Shown here: positions 1 through 6,210 of the stretch, one piece after another
How positions within the stretch are numbered: the stretch's first letter is position 1
Layout of the letters: each line of letters starts with the position of its first letter
DNA from: Deltaproteobacteria bacterium
Lineage (GTDB): Bacteria > Desulfobacterota > GWC2-55-46
Assembly: GCA_016182705.1 (NCBI GenBank)
Contig: JACPGA010000245.1
Location: 1 to 8,145 of the forward strand
Length of the DNA stretch: 8,145 bases
Reading direction: 5' to 3'
The notes under the pieces: generated by a model
The model's database searches: none
What the model was told of the DNA's origin: nothing
Seen by the model: only the letters and a program-made list of their open reading frames with translations
Program-made: the position numbers and the translations under genes

Positions 1-1
1 A

Positions 2-832
2 AAGCCCATGGACAGGACGGGCGTTCTGCTGTCCTTTTACGACAACACGACAAAGCCGGTGCTCAGCGTCTCTCAATGGAGCGACAGGGTTCTGATACGA
101 ACAGGTGCTGACATTAAAACCGGATCAAAGGCTTCCCTCGTGATAAACAGGAAGTCCCTTCTTACTGTCACCGCGGGAAGGGGCGGCATCAGGCTGTACG
201 TTGACGGCAAAATATCCGGAGGCTCGACACAACCTTTTTACGGACTTGAAAAAGTGACTGGATTCACGCTCGGCAATTCGCCTGAAGGAAAATACTTCTG
301 GAAAGGGAGCTTTCAGCATCTCGCGATATGGACGAGGGCGCTTTCAGATGACGAGGTTCGCGCAAACTCTGAAGCGGCGTTGGCGCAGGCAAAGCCTGAT
401 TTCCACGGTCTGGCAGGCCTTTATATTTTTGACGGGCGCGGCCCGCTTGTCAGGAACGCCGTTTCAGGGGAGATGGATATTCACATCCCCGAAAATTTCA
501 GCCCGGTAAAAAAAATATTTCTCGGCCCTCTTTTTGAAAAAGACGAGCGCGTCAGGCTCGACCATGTTGACGCGGCGGTGAACTTCTTCGGTTTCATCCC
601 GCTTGGGCTGCTGGCCTTTTTACTCATGCAGGCGGACAGAAGGTGTTGCCTCAACCTGATATTCGCCGTGGCCGCCGGGTTCGCGTTGAGCCTTGCCATA
701 GAAGCGGCCCAGGTATTTTTGCCGGACAGGTTCTCGCAGGCCACCGACCTGCTGCTAAATACTTCAGGCGCGCTTGCCGGCGCGATGTTTGCTTTGTTTT
801 TTAAAACTACCCTGAGGCGTTTAATAAACTGA
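2..832 (+). CDS. LamG-like / VanZ-family membrane protein, 5' end cut by window
   Basis: The frame is open to the left edge, so the ATG at position 8 is probably internal and the protein starts outside the window. Numbering from that ATG, residues about 1-125 look like a concanavalin A/LamG jelly-roll (LYVDGK at 63-68, then a FTLGN strand and the LAIWTRALSDDEV ending typical of Laminin_G_3 domains). Residues about 185-270 match VanZ: D188 and N192 before FFGFIPLG, then E232 and Q235, then an R-S-x-x-D-x3-N-x2-G pattern around D247, N251 and G254. Three hydrophobic membrane segments lie near 190-207, 213-233 and 251-266. VanZ proteins often begin with another membrane helix, which would be upstream here, leaving the LamG part inserted and probably facing the periplasm or outside. 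The function of such fusions is unknown; the VanZ name does not imply glycopeptide resistance. It is convergent with the glycosyltransferase gene. Confidence 0.8.
   Translation, partial: KPMDRTGVLLSFYDNTTKPVLSVSQWSDRVLIRTGADIKTGSKASLVINRKSLLTVTAGRGGIRLYVDGKISGGSTQPFYGLEKVTGFTLGNSPEGKYFWKGSFQHLAIWTRALSDDEVRANSEAALAQAKPDFHGLAGLYIFDGRGPLVRNAVSGEMDIHIPENFSPVKKIFLGPLFEKDERVRLDHVDAAVNFFGFIPLGLLAFLLMQADRRCCLNLIFAVAAGFALSLAIEAAQVFLPDRFSQATDLLLNTSGALAGAMFALFFKTTLRRLIN
821..832. other. Convergent 3' overlap of the VanZ-like and glycosyltransferase genes
   Basis: The plus-strand TGA (830-832) lies inside the minus-strand reading frame, whose TAA is the complement of 821-823, so the two coding regions share 12 bases. 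No GC-rich hairpin followed by a T-run is visible for either strand in about 800-860; the only inverted repeat is a weak GTTT/AAAC stem around 819-829. Transcripts may therefore run into each other. Confidence 0.75.
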
Positions 833-1729
833 GTTTTTCTGCGTTTTCGGGGCTACCATTTTACCCTTCAGGTTTGCCTTGTATCTGCCGCCCTTGGCCC
901 TCCATTGCCTCAATATCCATCGCCCTATCTGCGCGAAGCAGAGCCCCTTTTCAAACCACCCCAGGCCTGAGCGGTTAATCGCGAGGAACTGTTCCGTGAC
1001 GAGCCTGCTCTGTATGTACTTGTAGACTGACTTTCTTGAGGTGTCCCACCATACCGCGATCTCTTTTCTCGGAAGCCGCCTGGAATTTCTCTCGTGGTCA
1101 CGCCGGAGAAACAGGTGCTCCGGAACTTCATAGAACTTGCCGCGCAGGCTTATCTCCATGAGGAGGATATAGTCGGCGCCGAAATATTTGCCGAGGAGCC
1201 CGGTCTCCCTGAGGACGGACGTCCTTATGACTCCAAATACGGCGTTAGCGAGGTTTATCTTTGTCAGAAAGTGTCTGAGCCTGTCGTGAGGCGTGCCGTG
1301 CATCATGTGAAGCCTGTCGTCATACTTCATAATCTCCTTGCCTTCAGCGTCGATGAGCAGGGTCTTGGGGTAGCACAGCGCTACTTCAGTGTTCCTGTCG
1401 AGTATCTCAACGCACTTTTCAAGGAAAGACGGCAGGCATATGTCATCGTAGGCTATCCATTTGAAGTACTCAGCCCTGGCGAGCTTGAAGACCTTGTTGA
1501 AGTTTTCCGCCGCGCCCAGGTTACGCTCGTTCCTGTAGAAACGCACGCGGCTGTCCGCGCTGGCGTAATTGGCGCATATCTCAGGCGTCGAGTCTGTCGA
1601 AGCGTTGTCGCAGATAATAAGCTCAAAATCCTCGAATGTCTGGGAAAGGATCGCGTCAAGTGCATGCCGCACGTATTTTTCGGCGTTGTACACTGGCAGA
1701 CCAATGCTAATCCTCGGTGTCTTTTCCAT
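821..1729 (-). CDS. Family 2 glycosyltransferase
   Basis: A 302-residue cytosolic or membrane-associated glycosyltransferase with a GT-A fold, last gene of the minus-strand train. It likely transfers a sugar from a nucleotide-sugar donor to a growing polysaccharide or lipid-linked oligosaccharide. Visible family features are the opening ISIGLPVYNAE strand-loop (residues 8-17), the nucleotide-binding CDNASTDST region (40-48), ERNLGAAENFN (68-78) and the metal-binding YDD (94-96), the usual DxD position. A further conserved block containing RRDH (209-212) follows. The C-terminus is basic with no clear membrane helix. The same frame stays open upstream to 2038, but that part overlaps the preceding methyltransferase and lacks family similarity. 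I chose the ATG at 1729 because AAAGGA sits six bases before it; the ATG at 1744, which makes a 4-base overlap with the preceding stop, is the alternative and adds five residues. Donor and acceptor are not predictable; a link to the CDP-sugar is inferred from context. Confidence 0.9.
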   Translation of the reverse strand: MEKTPRISIGLPVYNAEKYVRHALDAILSQTFEDFELIICDNASTDSTPEICANYASADSRVRFYRNERNLGAAENFNKVFKLARAEYFKWIAYDDICLPSFLEKCVEILDRNTEVALCYPKTLLIDAEGKEIMKYDDRLHMMHGTPHDRLRHFLTKINLANAVFGVIRTSVLRETGLLGKYFGADYILLMEISLRGKFYEVPEHLFLRRDHERNSRRLPRKEIAVWWDTSRKSVYKYIQSRLVTEQFLAINRSGLGWFEKGLCFAQIGRWILRQWRAKGGRYKANLKGKMVAPKTQKNSVY

Positions 1730-1735
1730 CAGCGG

Positions 1736-1741
1736 TCCTTT
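1736..1741 (-). promoter_or_regulatory. Ribosome binding site of the glycosyltransferase
   Basis: AAAGGA with a six-base spacer to the ATG at 1729. It immediately follows the stop of the preceding methyltransferase and supports the later of two nearby in-frame starts (1729 rather than 1744). Confidence 0.7.
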
Positions 1742-2922
1742 CATGCGGTTAAAATCCTGCACTTGAGCCCCATCCGCTTTGTCATCTCCCAGATCTCGCT
1801 TATGTATATGGGGTTCATTATTATTATAAGGTCGGGATTTATGTCCTTCAGCGCCTCTGGACTGACTATTTCCTGTCCTGTGCCGGGCACGTACTTGCCT
1901 TGCTTGTGTGGGTTTATATCCACAACGTGACTTATCTGGCTGGACGTCTTCAGCGTGTTGAGAAAAGAAACCCCTTTTGACCCGGCCCCCCAGACCACAG
2001 CCTTCTGACCCCTTACGGCGATCCTCTCCAGCTCGCACTTCCAGGCCGCGATTTTTTCCGTGTAGCGCCTGAAGAATGCCGCCACGACACGCATGAGGGC
2101 ATCGAGGCCGGGCTTGTCTTCCCCGGCTGCCCTGTCCGGGGTCCCAGTGGGCTTTGCCTCAAGGCAGAGAAACTGCCCCTCATAGCTCTCTTCGAGGCTT
2201 TCGATCTGGAAGCCGTCAGTTTTGAAAAGATGGCTGAATGACATGGGCGTGAAATACGAATAGTGCTCATAGATGATGTCCCATACCGCAAGCTCTTTCA
2301 TGATGTGCATGAAATTCGGCACCTCGCAAAAAACCACCGCTCCTGGCTTCGACCCTGTAGCTGAGCGCATCATATTCACGAACGAGCGCGGCGAATTGAT
2401 ATGCTCGAGCACTTGTCTGCTGAGGATCATGTCGCCTTTGAAGTGCGAGTATTTTTCGCAATACATGTCCTTGATGAAATAAACCCTGCTGCCGGCGCTG
2501 TCTTGACGGTCGCGGGTATAGCTCGCGTCGAAGCCGATCGCGCGATTGCCGCCCAGTTCAGACATGAGCAGCAGAAAATCTCCCTTGCCGCACCCTATCT
2601 CGATGATGTCTTTTTCATACAGGCCATAGCGCTCGATCAGTTTCACCGCGAGACCCCTGGCGTAGTCCTGAAAAACAGGGGAGAAGTGCAGGGAGTTCTC
2701 GTAAGTCTCTGAGTATTTCATCGCCTCCGGATCGAAGGCGGTATTGAAAACATGGCCGCACCCGGTGCAAAAGCCCAGGGTCAGCTCTGCGCGCCGGGCA
2801 TTTATCGCGCTTTCACGTGTCTTCCACAGTAAATTGCAGTGCACCAGGGCTTCCTTGACAGAGGCGAATATTGAGACCGATTTCGAAGCGCATACCGGGC
2901 AGGTGTTTTTTTTCTCTTTCAT
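1741..2922 (-). CDS. Sugar C-methyltransferase-like protein (third of three in tandem)
   Basis: A 393-residue protein with the three-part layout of nucleotide-sugar C-methyltransferases. A zinc-binding N-terminus carries C8/C11 and C52/C55 (CPVC and CTGC). The SAM-binding Rossmann domain has IIEIGCGKGDF at 106-116. A Methyltransf_14-like C-terminal domain shows VWGAGSKGVSF (310-320) and HKQGKYVPG (339-347). It probably adds a methyl group from SAM to a keto-sugar nucleotide, but the substrate is unknown. It is very similar to the gene before it, down to the shared WDI-x-YEH-x-SYF block and the LT(A/T) ending, so the pair looks like a tandem duplication. Relative to TcaB9 the catalytic E-H pair is present (E219, H220), but the tyrosine two residues before the Glu is isoleucine (I217), and the usual HGGSL motif is replaced by YEGQF (247-251). 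The start codon overlaps the preceding stop by one base (TGATG) without a good ribosome site, so translation is probably coupled. Confidence 0.86.
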   Translation of the reverse strand: MKEKKNTCPVCASKSVSIFASVKEALVHCNLLWKTRESAINARRAELTLGFCTGCGHVFNTAFDPEAMKYSETYENSLHFSPVFQDYARGLAVKLIERYGLYEKDIIEIGCGKGDFLLLMSELGGNRAIGFDASYTRDRQDSAGSRVYFIKDMYCEKYSHFKGDMILSRQVLEHINSPRSFVNMMRSATGSKPGAVVFCEVPNFMHIMKELAVWDIIYEHYSYFTPMSFSHLFKTDGFQIESLEESYEGQFLCLEAKPTGTPDRAAGEDKPGLDALMRVVAAFFRRYTEKIAAWKCELERIAVRGQKAVVWGAGSKGVSFLNTLKTSSQISHVVDINPHKQGKYVPGTGQEIVSPEALKDINPDLIIIMNPIYISEIWEMTKRMGLKCRILTA

Positions 2923-2924
2923 CA
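2920..2924 (-). promoter_or_regulatory. TGATG stop-start overlap, translational coupling
   Basis: The TGA stop of the second methyltransferase (2924-2922) shares its A with the ATG of the third (2922-2920). The 18 bases before the ATG contain no convincing Shine-Dalgarno sequence, unlike every other internal start in the train. Reinitiation by terminating ribosomes is the simplest reading and would tie the levels of the two paralogues together. Confidence 0.65.
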
Positions 2925-4142
2925 GGTCGTCAGTAGCTCGGCTTTTATGCCGAGCCGCGCAAGTTCCCGCTCTACTTCGACGGTATAAACGGGGTTCATT
3001 ACAATGACGGCATCCGGCTTCAGCTTTAAAAGGTTTTCAGGAGCTATTATCTCGTGTCCGGTCCCTGCCATGAATGTCCCTTTTCTGTAAGGGTTTATGT
3101 CAACCGCTTTGGCAATCTGGCCGCGCGCGGCGAGAGTCGTAAGAAATGAAACGCCTTTGGACCCCGACCCCCATATGACTGTCTTGAGCCCCTTTCTTTC
3201 AAACTCGTCGAGCCTGCTTTTCCATGAGGAAAGTTTGTAAGAGATATTCTGCGCGAAGTACTCGACCAGTCCTTTTATGGTCTCGAAGTCATCCTCATCC
3301 GGTAGAGGCTTCGTTCGTATTGCGCTCGAAGGTACTCCAGAAGGCCTTGCCTCGAGTATTATGTACTGGCCGCCATAGTCCTTTCTTATGCCGGTGACCT
3401 CGAACCCGCTGGCCCTGAAAAGCCTGGCAATCGAGCCGGGGCTGAAATACGAGCAATGCTCATAATAGATGTCCCAGAATGCGAGTTCGCCGAGGACGCG
3501 CGTCACGTCAGGGACCTGAAAGAACAGGACTGTATCCGGTCTGCCTTCCAGAGACTTCCTCAGGGTTTTAAGGAACGAGCCGGTTTCGCCTATGTGCTCC
3601 AGGGTCATCTTGCATATTATGAAGTCGGCCCTGGCTGCGCAGTATTTCTCTGAGTAGAAATCCTTTATGAACTTTACATCGGCGCTCGTTGTGTACCGGC
3701 CGTCTACATATGCCGGGTCAAAGCCGGTCCCGATGTTTTTTCCCATCTCGCAGAGCATCGTGAGGAACTCGCCTTTGCCGCAGCCGATCTCGATTATGTG
3801 CCGGCCACGTAAAGAGTATTTTTCAATCAGCTCGGCTGCGAGCTTTTTCGCGAAGGCGTTGAATGTGTCTGAAAAGCCCTGGGTCTCCTCGCAGTTTCCA
3901 GAGTACTCCTGCACGGAAGGGTCATAGGCTGTGTTCGAGATGAAGCCGCATCCTTCGCAGAACCCGAGCCTGATGGAGCCTCTCGGGTAGCTTATCGCGT
4001 CCTCGCGCTCCCGAATCAACTGTACGCTGTGCACTGGCGCGTCAGAAAAGGAATAGAACTCATTCATGCCTGAGTGCCCGCAGCTCGGACAGCTGACCTC
4101 GCGCTCAAGGACGGCCTCTGCTTTTTCGATCCTGTGGCTCAT
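2922..4142 (-). CDS. Sugar C-methyltransferase-like protein (second of three in tandem)
   Basis: A 406-residue homologue of the gene that follows it. C18/C21 and C62/C65 form the N-terminal zinc site (CPSC and CEGC). The SAM motif IIEIGCGKGEF is at 116-126, LEH at 181-183, and the catalytic-type YYEHCSYF at 226-233. The C-terminal Methyltransf_14-like domain has IWGSGSKGVSF (323-333). The expected role is SAM-dependent methylation of a nucleotide-linked keto-deoxysugar in the cytosol. Y226, E228 and H229 correspond to the Tyr-x-Glu-His of TcaB9. By simple alignment to the first methyltransferase, the more N-terminal active-site Tyr (its Y73) is replaced by C84, and HGGSL is replaced by YGGQY (256-260). 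The frame is open further upstream to an ATG at 4250, but that part overlaps the preceding gene. The ATG at 4142 is chosen for its AAAGGAG. The reaction could be C-methylation at another carbon or even O-methylation; the family is clear, the substrate is not. Confidence 0.87.
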   Translation of the reverse strand: MSHRIEKAEAVLEREVSCPSCGHSGMNEFYSFSDAPVHSVQLIREREDAISYPRGSIRLGFCEGCGFISNTAYDPSVQEYSGNCEETQGFSDTFNAFAKKLAAELIEKYSLRGRHIIEIGCGKGEFLTMLCEMGKNIGTGFDPAYVDGRYTTSADVKFIKDFYSEKYCAARADFIICKMTLEHIGETGSFLKTLRKSLEGRPDTVLFFQVPDVTRVLGELAFWDIYYEHCSYFSPGSIARLFRASGFEVTGIRKDYGGQYIILEARPSGVPSSAIRTKPLPDEDDFETIKGLVEYFAQNISYKLSSWKSRLDEFERKGLKTVIWGSGSKGVSFLTTLAARGQIAKAVDINPYRKGTFMAGTGHEIIAPENLLKLKPDAVIVMNPVYTVEVERELARLGIKAELLTT

Positions 4143-4148
4143 CTGCCG

Positions 4149-4155
4149 CTCCTTT
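4149..4155 (-). promoter_or_regulatory. Ribosome binding site of the second methyltransferase
   Basis: AAAGGAG, six bases before the ATG at 4142 and overlapping the TAA stop (4156-4154) of the first methyltransferase. It is near-consensus and decides the start against two upstream in-frame ATGs at 4169 and 4250. Confidence 0.8.
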
Positions 4156-5383
4156 AAGCTATCTTCCATTCTGGTATCGGCAGGATGAACCTGCCGCCTT
4201 TTGCTTTGTACTCGTCCTGCTGCCTTATTATCTCCTCGGAGAAGTTCCACGCGAGGAGCAGCACGAAATCCGGCATTTCCGCTACAAGTTTCTCAGGAGA
4301 GGCGATAGGGATGTGTTTGCCGGGCATGTACTTGCCCTGCTTGTGCACGTTCCTGTCAACCACGAAATCTATGACTTCCCGGCCCAGGCCGACATAATTG
4401 ATTAGGGTAGCCCCTTTTGCGGCGGCTCCGTAGGCCGCTATCCTGCTGCCCTGGTCTTTAAGAGACCTGAGCATGTGCCTGAGGCCTTCTTTTATGTTCG
4501 TGACCTTTATGGCGAAGTCGTTGTAATAGGAGAACTCGCCGATCCCCTTGCTCCGTTCCTCGGCCAGAAGCCTCACTACGGAATCGTCCGGGTCGTCCCT
4601 GAGCCCGATGTAGAGCCTCAAAGACCCGCCGTGTATGGGCACTCTTTTTACCTTGTTGAGGTAAAGCGAATGCGACCTCAGGAGGTAATCGACCGAGGTG
4701 CCTGAAAAATAACAGAGGTGCTCGTGGTAGATGGTGTCGAACTCGCAGTTGTCCACGAGGTCGCGCACATAGGGGACCTCTATTACGGCAATGCCGCCGT
4801 CCTTGAGAAGTATCCTTATCCCGTCCAGAAAGCCGTTTATATCAGCGACATGGGCGAGCACGTTATTAGCGATGATGACGTCTGCCCTTTTTCCGACTCC
4901 GCGGAGCTGCCTGGCCAGTTCATGGTTGAAAAAACCGCACAGGGTCGGCACGCCTATCTTTTCTGCCGATTCCGCCGGGCCTTCCGCCGGATCGATTCCC
5001 ATGCACGGGATGTTTTTCTCCACGAAATTCTTGAGGAGATAGCCGTCATTTGACGCTATTTCTATGACCAGGCTCTTATCGTTCAAGCCCCTGGAGGCGA
5101 TAAGCTCCAAAGCGTTCTCCCTGGAGTGGCGCAGGAGCTCGTCAGAGAAGGAAGAATAATACGGGTAATGCCTGCAGAAGAGCACTTCAGGTGGAACGGT
5201 TTCGAGTATCTGCATCAGGCTGCAATCCGAGCAGAAGGCTACCTCGAGAGGGTAAGCCGGCTCAGGCTTTTCGAGGTCGTCTGCTGAAAGCAGGGCGTCC
5301 GCCAGCGGTGTGCGGCCCAGGTCAAGCACTGTCTGAAGGTTCCTGCTGCCGCAGGAGCGGCATTTAGAGTTCGCTCTGTCCAT
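4154..5383 (-). CDS. Sugar C-methyltransferase, TcaB9/TylCIII type (first of three)
   Basis: A 409-residue protein with the full architecture of NDP-4-keto-6-deoxyhexose C-3 methyltransferases. It has a zinc-binding domain (C8, C11, C51, C54), a SAM domain (VIEIASNDGYLL, 106-117) and a Methyltransf_14-like C-terminal domain (YGAAAKGATL at 318-327, HKQGKYMPG at 347-355). Length matches the family. The residues I recall as catalytic in TcaB9 (Tyr76, His181, Tyr222, Glu224, His225) all appear here with a constant offset of three: Y73, H178, Y219, E221, H222. HGGSLR (251-256) is also intact. This supports a working enzyme that methylates C-3 of a 4-keto sugar nucleotide by deprotonation next to the keto group. 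Lying directly after rfbF, it most likely acts on a CDP-linked sugar, although dTDP substrates are the best studied. It starts 24 bases after the rfbF stop with AGGAG six bases before the ATG. Confidence 0.92.
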   Translation of the reverse strand: MDRANSKCRSCGSRNLQTVLDLGRTPLADALLSADDLEKPEPAYPLEVAFCSDCSLMQILETVPPEVLFCRHYPYYSSFSDELLRHSRENALELIASRGLNDKSLVIEIASNDGYLLKNFVEKNIPCMGIDPAEGPAESAEKIGVPTLCGFFNHELARQLRGVGKRADVIIANNVLAHVADINGFLDGIRILLKDGGIAVIEVPYVRDLVDNCEFDTIYHEHLCYFSGTSVDYLLRSHSLYLNKVKRVPIHGGSLRLYIGLRDDPDDSVVRLLAEERSKGIGEFSYYNDFAIKVTNIKEGLRHMLRSLKDQGSRIAAYGAAAKGATLINYVGLGREVIDFVVDRNVHKQGKYMPGKHIPIASPEKLVAEMPDFVLLLAWNFSEEIIRQQDEYKAKGGRFILPIPEWKIA

Positions 5384-5389
5384 CTGAGT

Positions 5390-5394
5390 CTCCT
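5390..5394 (-). promoter_or_regulatory. Ribosome binding site of the first methyltransferase
   Basis: AGGAG with a six-base spacer to the ATG at 5383, inside the 24-base gap after rfbF. It confirms the start. Confidence 0.75.
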
Positions 5395-5407
5395 GTTGTG
5401 TTTTGTT

Positions 5408-6175
5408 TTACCACCTCTTCCACGGCGCTTTTCCGCTTTCCCAGAGCTTTTCCAGAAGCTTTTTGTCCCTGAGCGTGTCCATGCACTGCCAGAAGGAAGC
5501 GTGGGTATATGCCATGAGCTGGCCGTCTCTGGCCAGGCCTTCAAGCGGCTCCTTTTCGAATTGCGTCTCATCGCCTTCGATGTAGTCGAACACCTCCGGC
5601 TCGAGCACGAAGAAGGCGCCGTTTATCCAGCCCTCTGCTGTCTGAGGCTTTTCAGAGAACTCGGTCACGCTGCTTCCTTTCATCTCAAGGTGGCCGAACC
5701 TCGCGGGCGGGCGCACCGCGGTCAAAGTCGCGAGCTTGCCGTGCGCCCGATGAAACTTCAGCAGGTCGTCGAGGTCAATGTCTGATACGCCGTCGCCCCA
5801 TGTGAGCATGAAGGTCTCTTCGCCAAGCCAGGGTTTGAGCCTTTTTATCCTGCCGCCTGTCATTGTTGACGGACCGGTGTCAACGAGATCAACGGTCCAG
5901 TCAGGCAGTTCGCCCTGTTTCAGGATGACTTCGCCTGTGCCCGTTTTTACGGTCATGTTGCTGTTCATGGCGCAGTAGTCCTTCATCCAGCTTTTTATGA
6001 AGTCGCCCTTGTAGCCCAGTGCCACAACGAAGTCGCTGAAGCCGTAAGCGGCGTAATACATCATTATGTGCCATAGCATCGGCCTGCTGCCGATCTCTAC
6101 CATAGGCTTTGGCTTTATCTCAGTCTCCTCGGCGAGCCTGGAGCCTAACCCGCCAGCAAGTATCCCGACCTTCAT
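5408..6175 (-). CDS. rfbF: Glucose-1-phosphate cytidylyltransferase
   Basis: Makes CDP-glucose and pyrophosphate from CTP and glucose 1-phosphate in the cytosol, the entry step to CDP-linked deoxysugars. The 255-residue length is normal for RfbF. The nucleotidyltransferase signature LAGGLGSRL (6-14) and KPKPMVEIG (21-29) open the protein. The family blocks LVDTGPSTMTGGR (97-109), GDG with D128, EKP with K176, INGAFFVLEP (184-193) and FWQCMDTLRDK (228-238) follow in order. These residues line up with the metal- and substrate-binding positions of the Salmonella enzyme as I remember it. An in-frame extension to 6271 overlaps the radical SAM gene and shows no family similarity; the ATG at 6175 has AAAGGAG ten bases upstream and starts exactly at the conserved first strand. 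The usual partner, CDP-glucose 4,6-dehydratase (rfbG), is not next to it, which is unusual. Confidence 0.96.
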   Translation of the reverse strand: MKVGILAGGLGSRLAEETEIKPKPMVEIGSRPMLWHIMMYYAAYGFSDFVVALGYKGDFIKSWMKDYCAMNSNMTVKTGTGEVILKQGELPDWTVDLVDTGPSTMTGGRIKRLKPWLGEETFMLTWGDGVSDIDLDDLLKFHRAHGKLATLTAVRPPARFGHLEMKGSSVTEFSEKPQTAEGWINGAFFVLEPEVFDYIEGDETQFEKEPLEGLARDGQLMAYTHASFWQCMDTLRDKKLLEKLWESGKAPWKRW

Positions 6176-6185
6176 CGCGCGCTTT

Positions 6186-6192
6186 CTCCTTT
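6186..6192 (-). promoter_or_regulatory. Ribosome binding site of rfbF
   Basis: AAAGGAG, ten bases before the ATG at 6175, within the 35-base gap after the radical SAM gene. The spacer is a little long but the match is strong. It sets the start against the longer open frame. Confidence 0.72.
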
Positions 6193-6210
6193 CCGTATTT
6201 TCCACCTCGT

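Larger units (their letters stand above)
1741..4142 (-). repeat. Tandem duplicated methyltransferase pair
   Basis: The genes at 2922-4142 and 1741-2922 are diverged copies in the same orientation. They share the zinc-site spacing, the IIEIGCGKG(D/E)FL motif, a KD-x-Y-x-EKY block, WDI-x-YEH-x-SYF, the WG(A/S)GSKGVSFL C-terminal motif and the I(M/V)MNP-x-Y ending. The first methyltransferase (4154-5383) is a more distant relative with different motifs at several of these places. Duplication followed by divergence is the simplest explanation. Confidence 0.75.

Noticed and set aside
2..832. Glycopeptide (teicoplanin) resistance gene because of the VanZ domain
   Set aside because: The VanZ fold is widespread in proteins unrelated to resistance, no vanHAX-type genes are present, and the LamG part and glycan context point elsewhere.
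795..860. Possible intrinsic terminator between the convergent genes
   Set aside because: The only inverted repeat is a four-base AT-rich stem (GTTT/AAAC). The nearby T-runs are not preceded by a GC-rich hairpin.
1094..1930. Plus-strand open frame of 278 codons antisense to the glycosyltransferase and third methyltransferase
   Set aside because: It lies opposite clear family members, has no recognisable motif and no convincing ribosome site, and spans a boundary between two real genes. Long antisense frames are expected at this base composition.
1730..2038. In-frame N-terminal extension of the glycosyltransferase by about 103 residues
   Set aside because: It overlaps the C-terminal domain of the third methyltransferase in another frame, is low-complexity and charged, and precedes the conserved GT2 start. 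The ribosome site points to 1729.
4143..4250. In-frame N-terminal extension of the second methyltransferase by 36 residues, with ATGs at 4169 and 4250
   Set aside because: It overlaps the end of the first methyltransferase, and the near-consensus AAAGGAG six bases before the ATG at 4142 makes that start far better.
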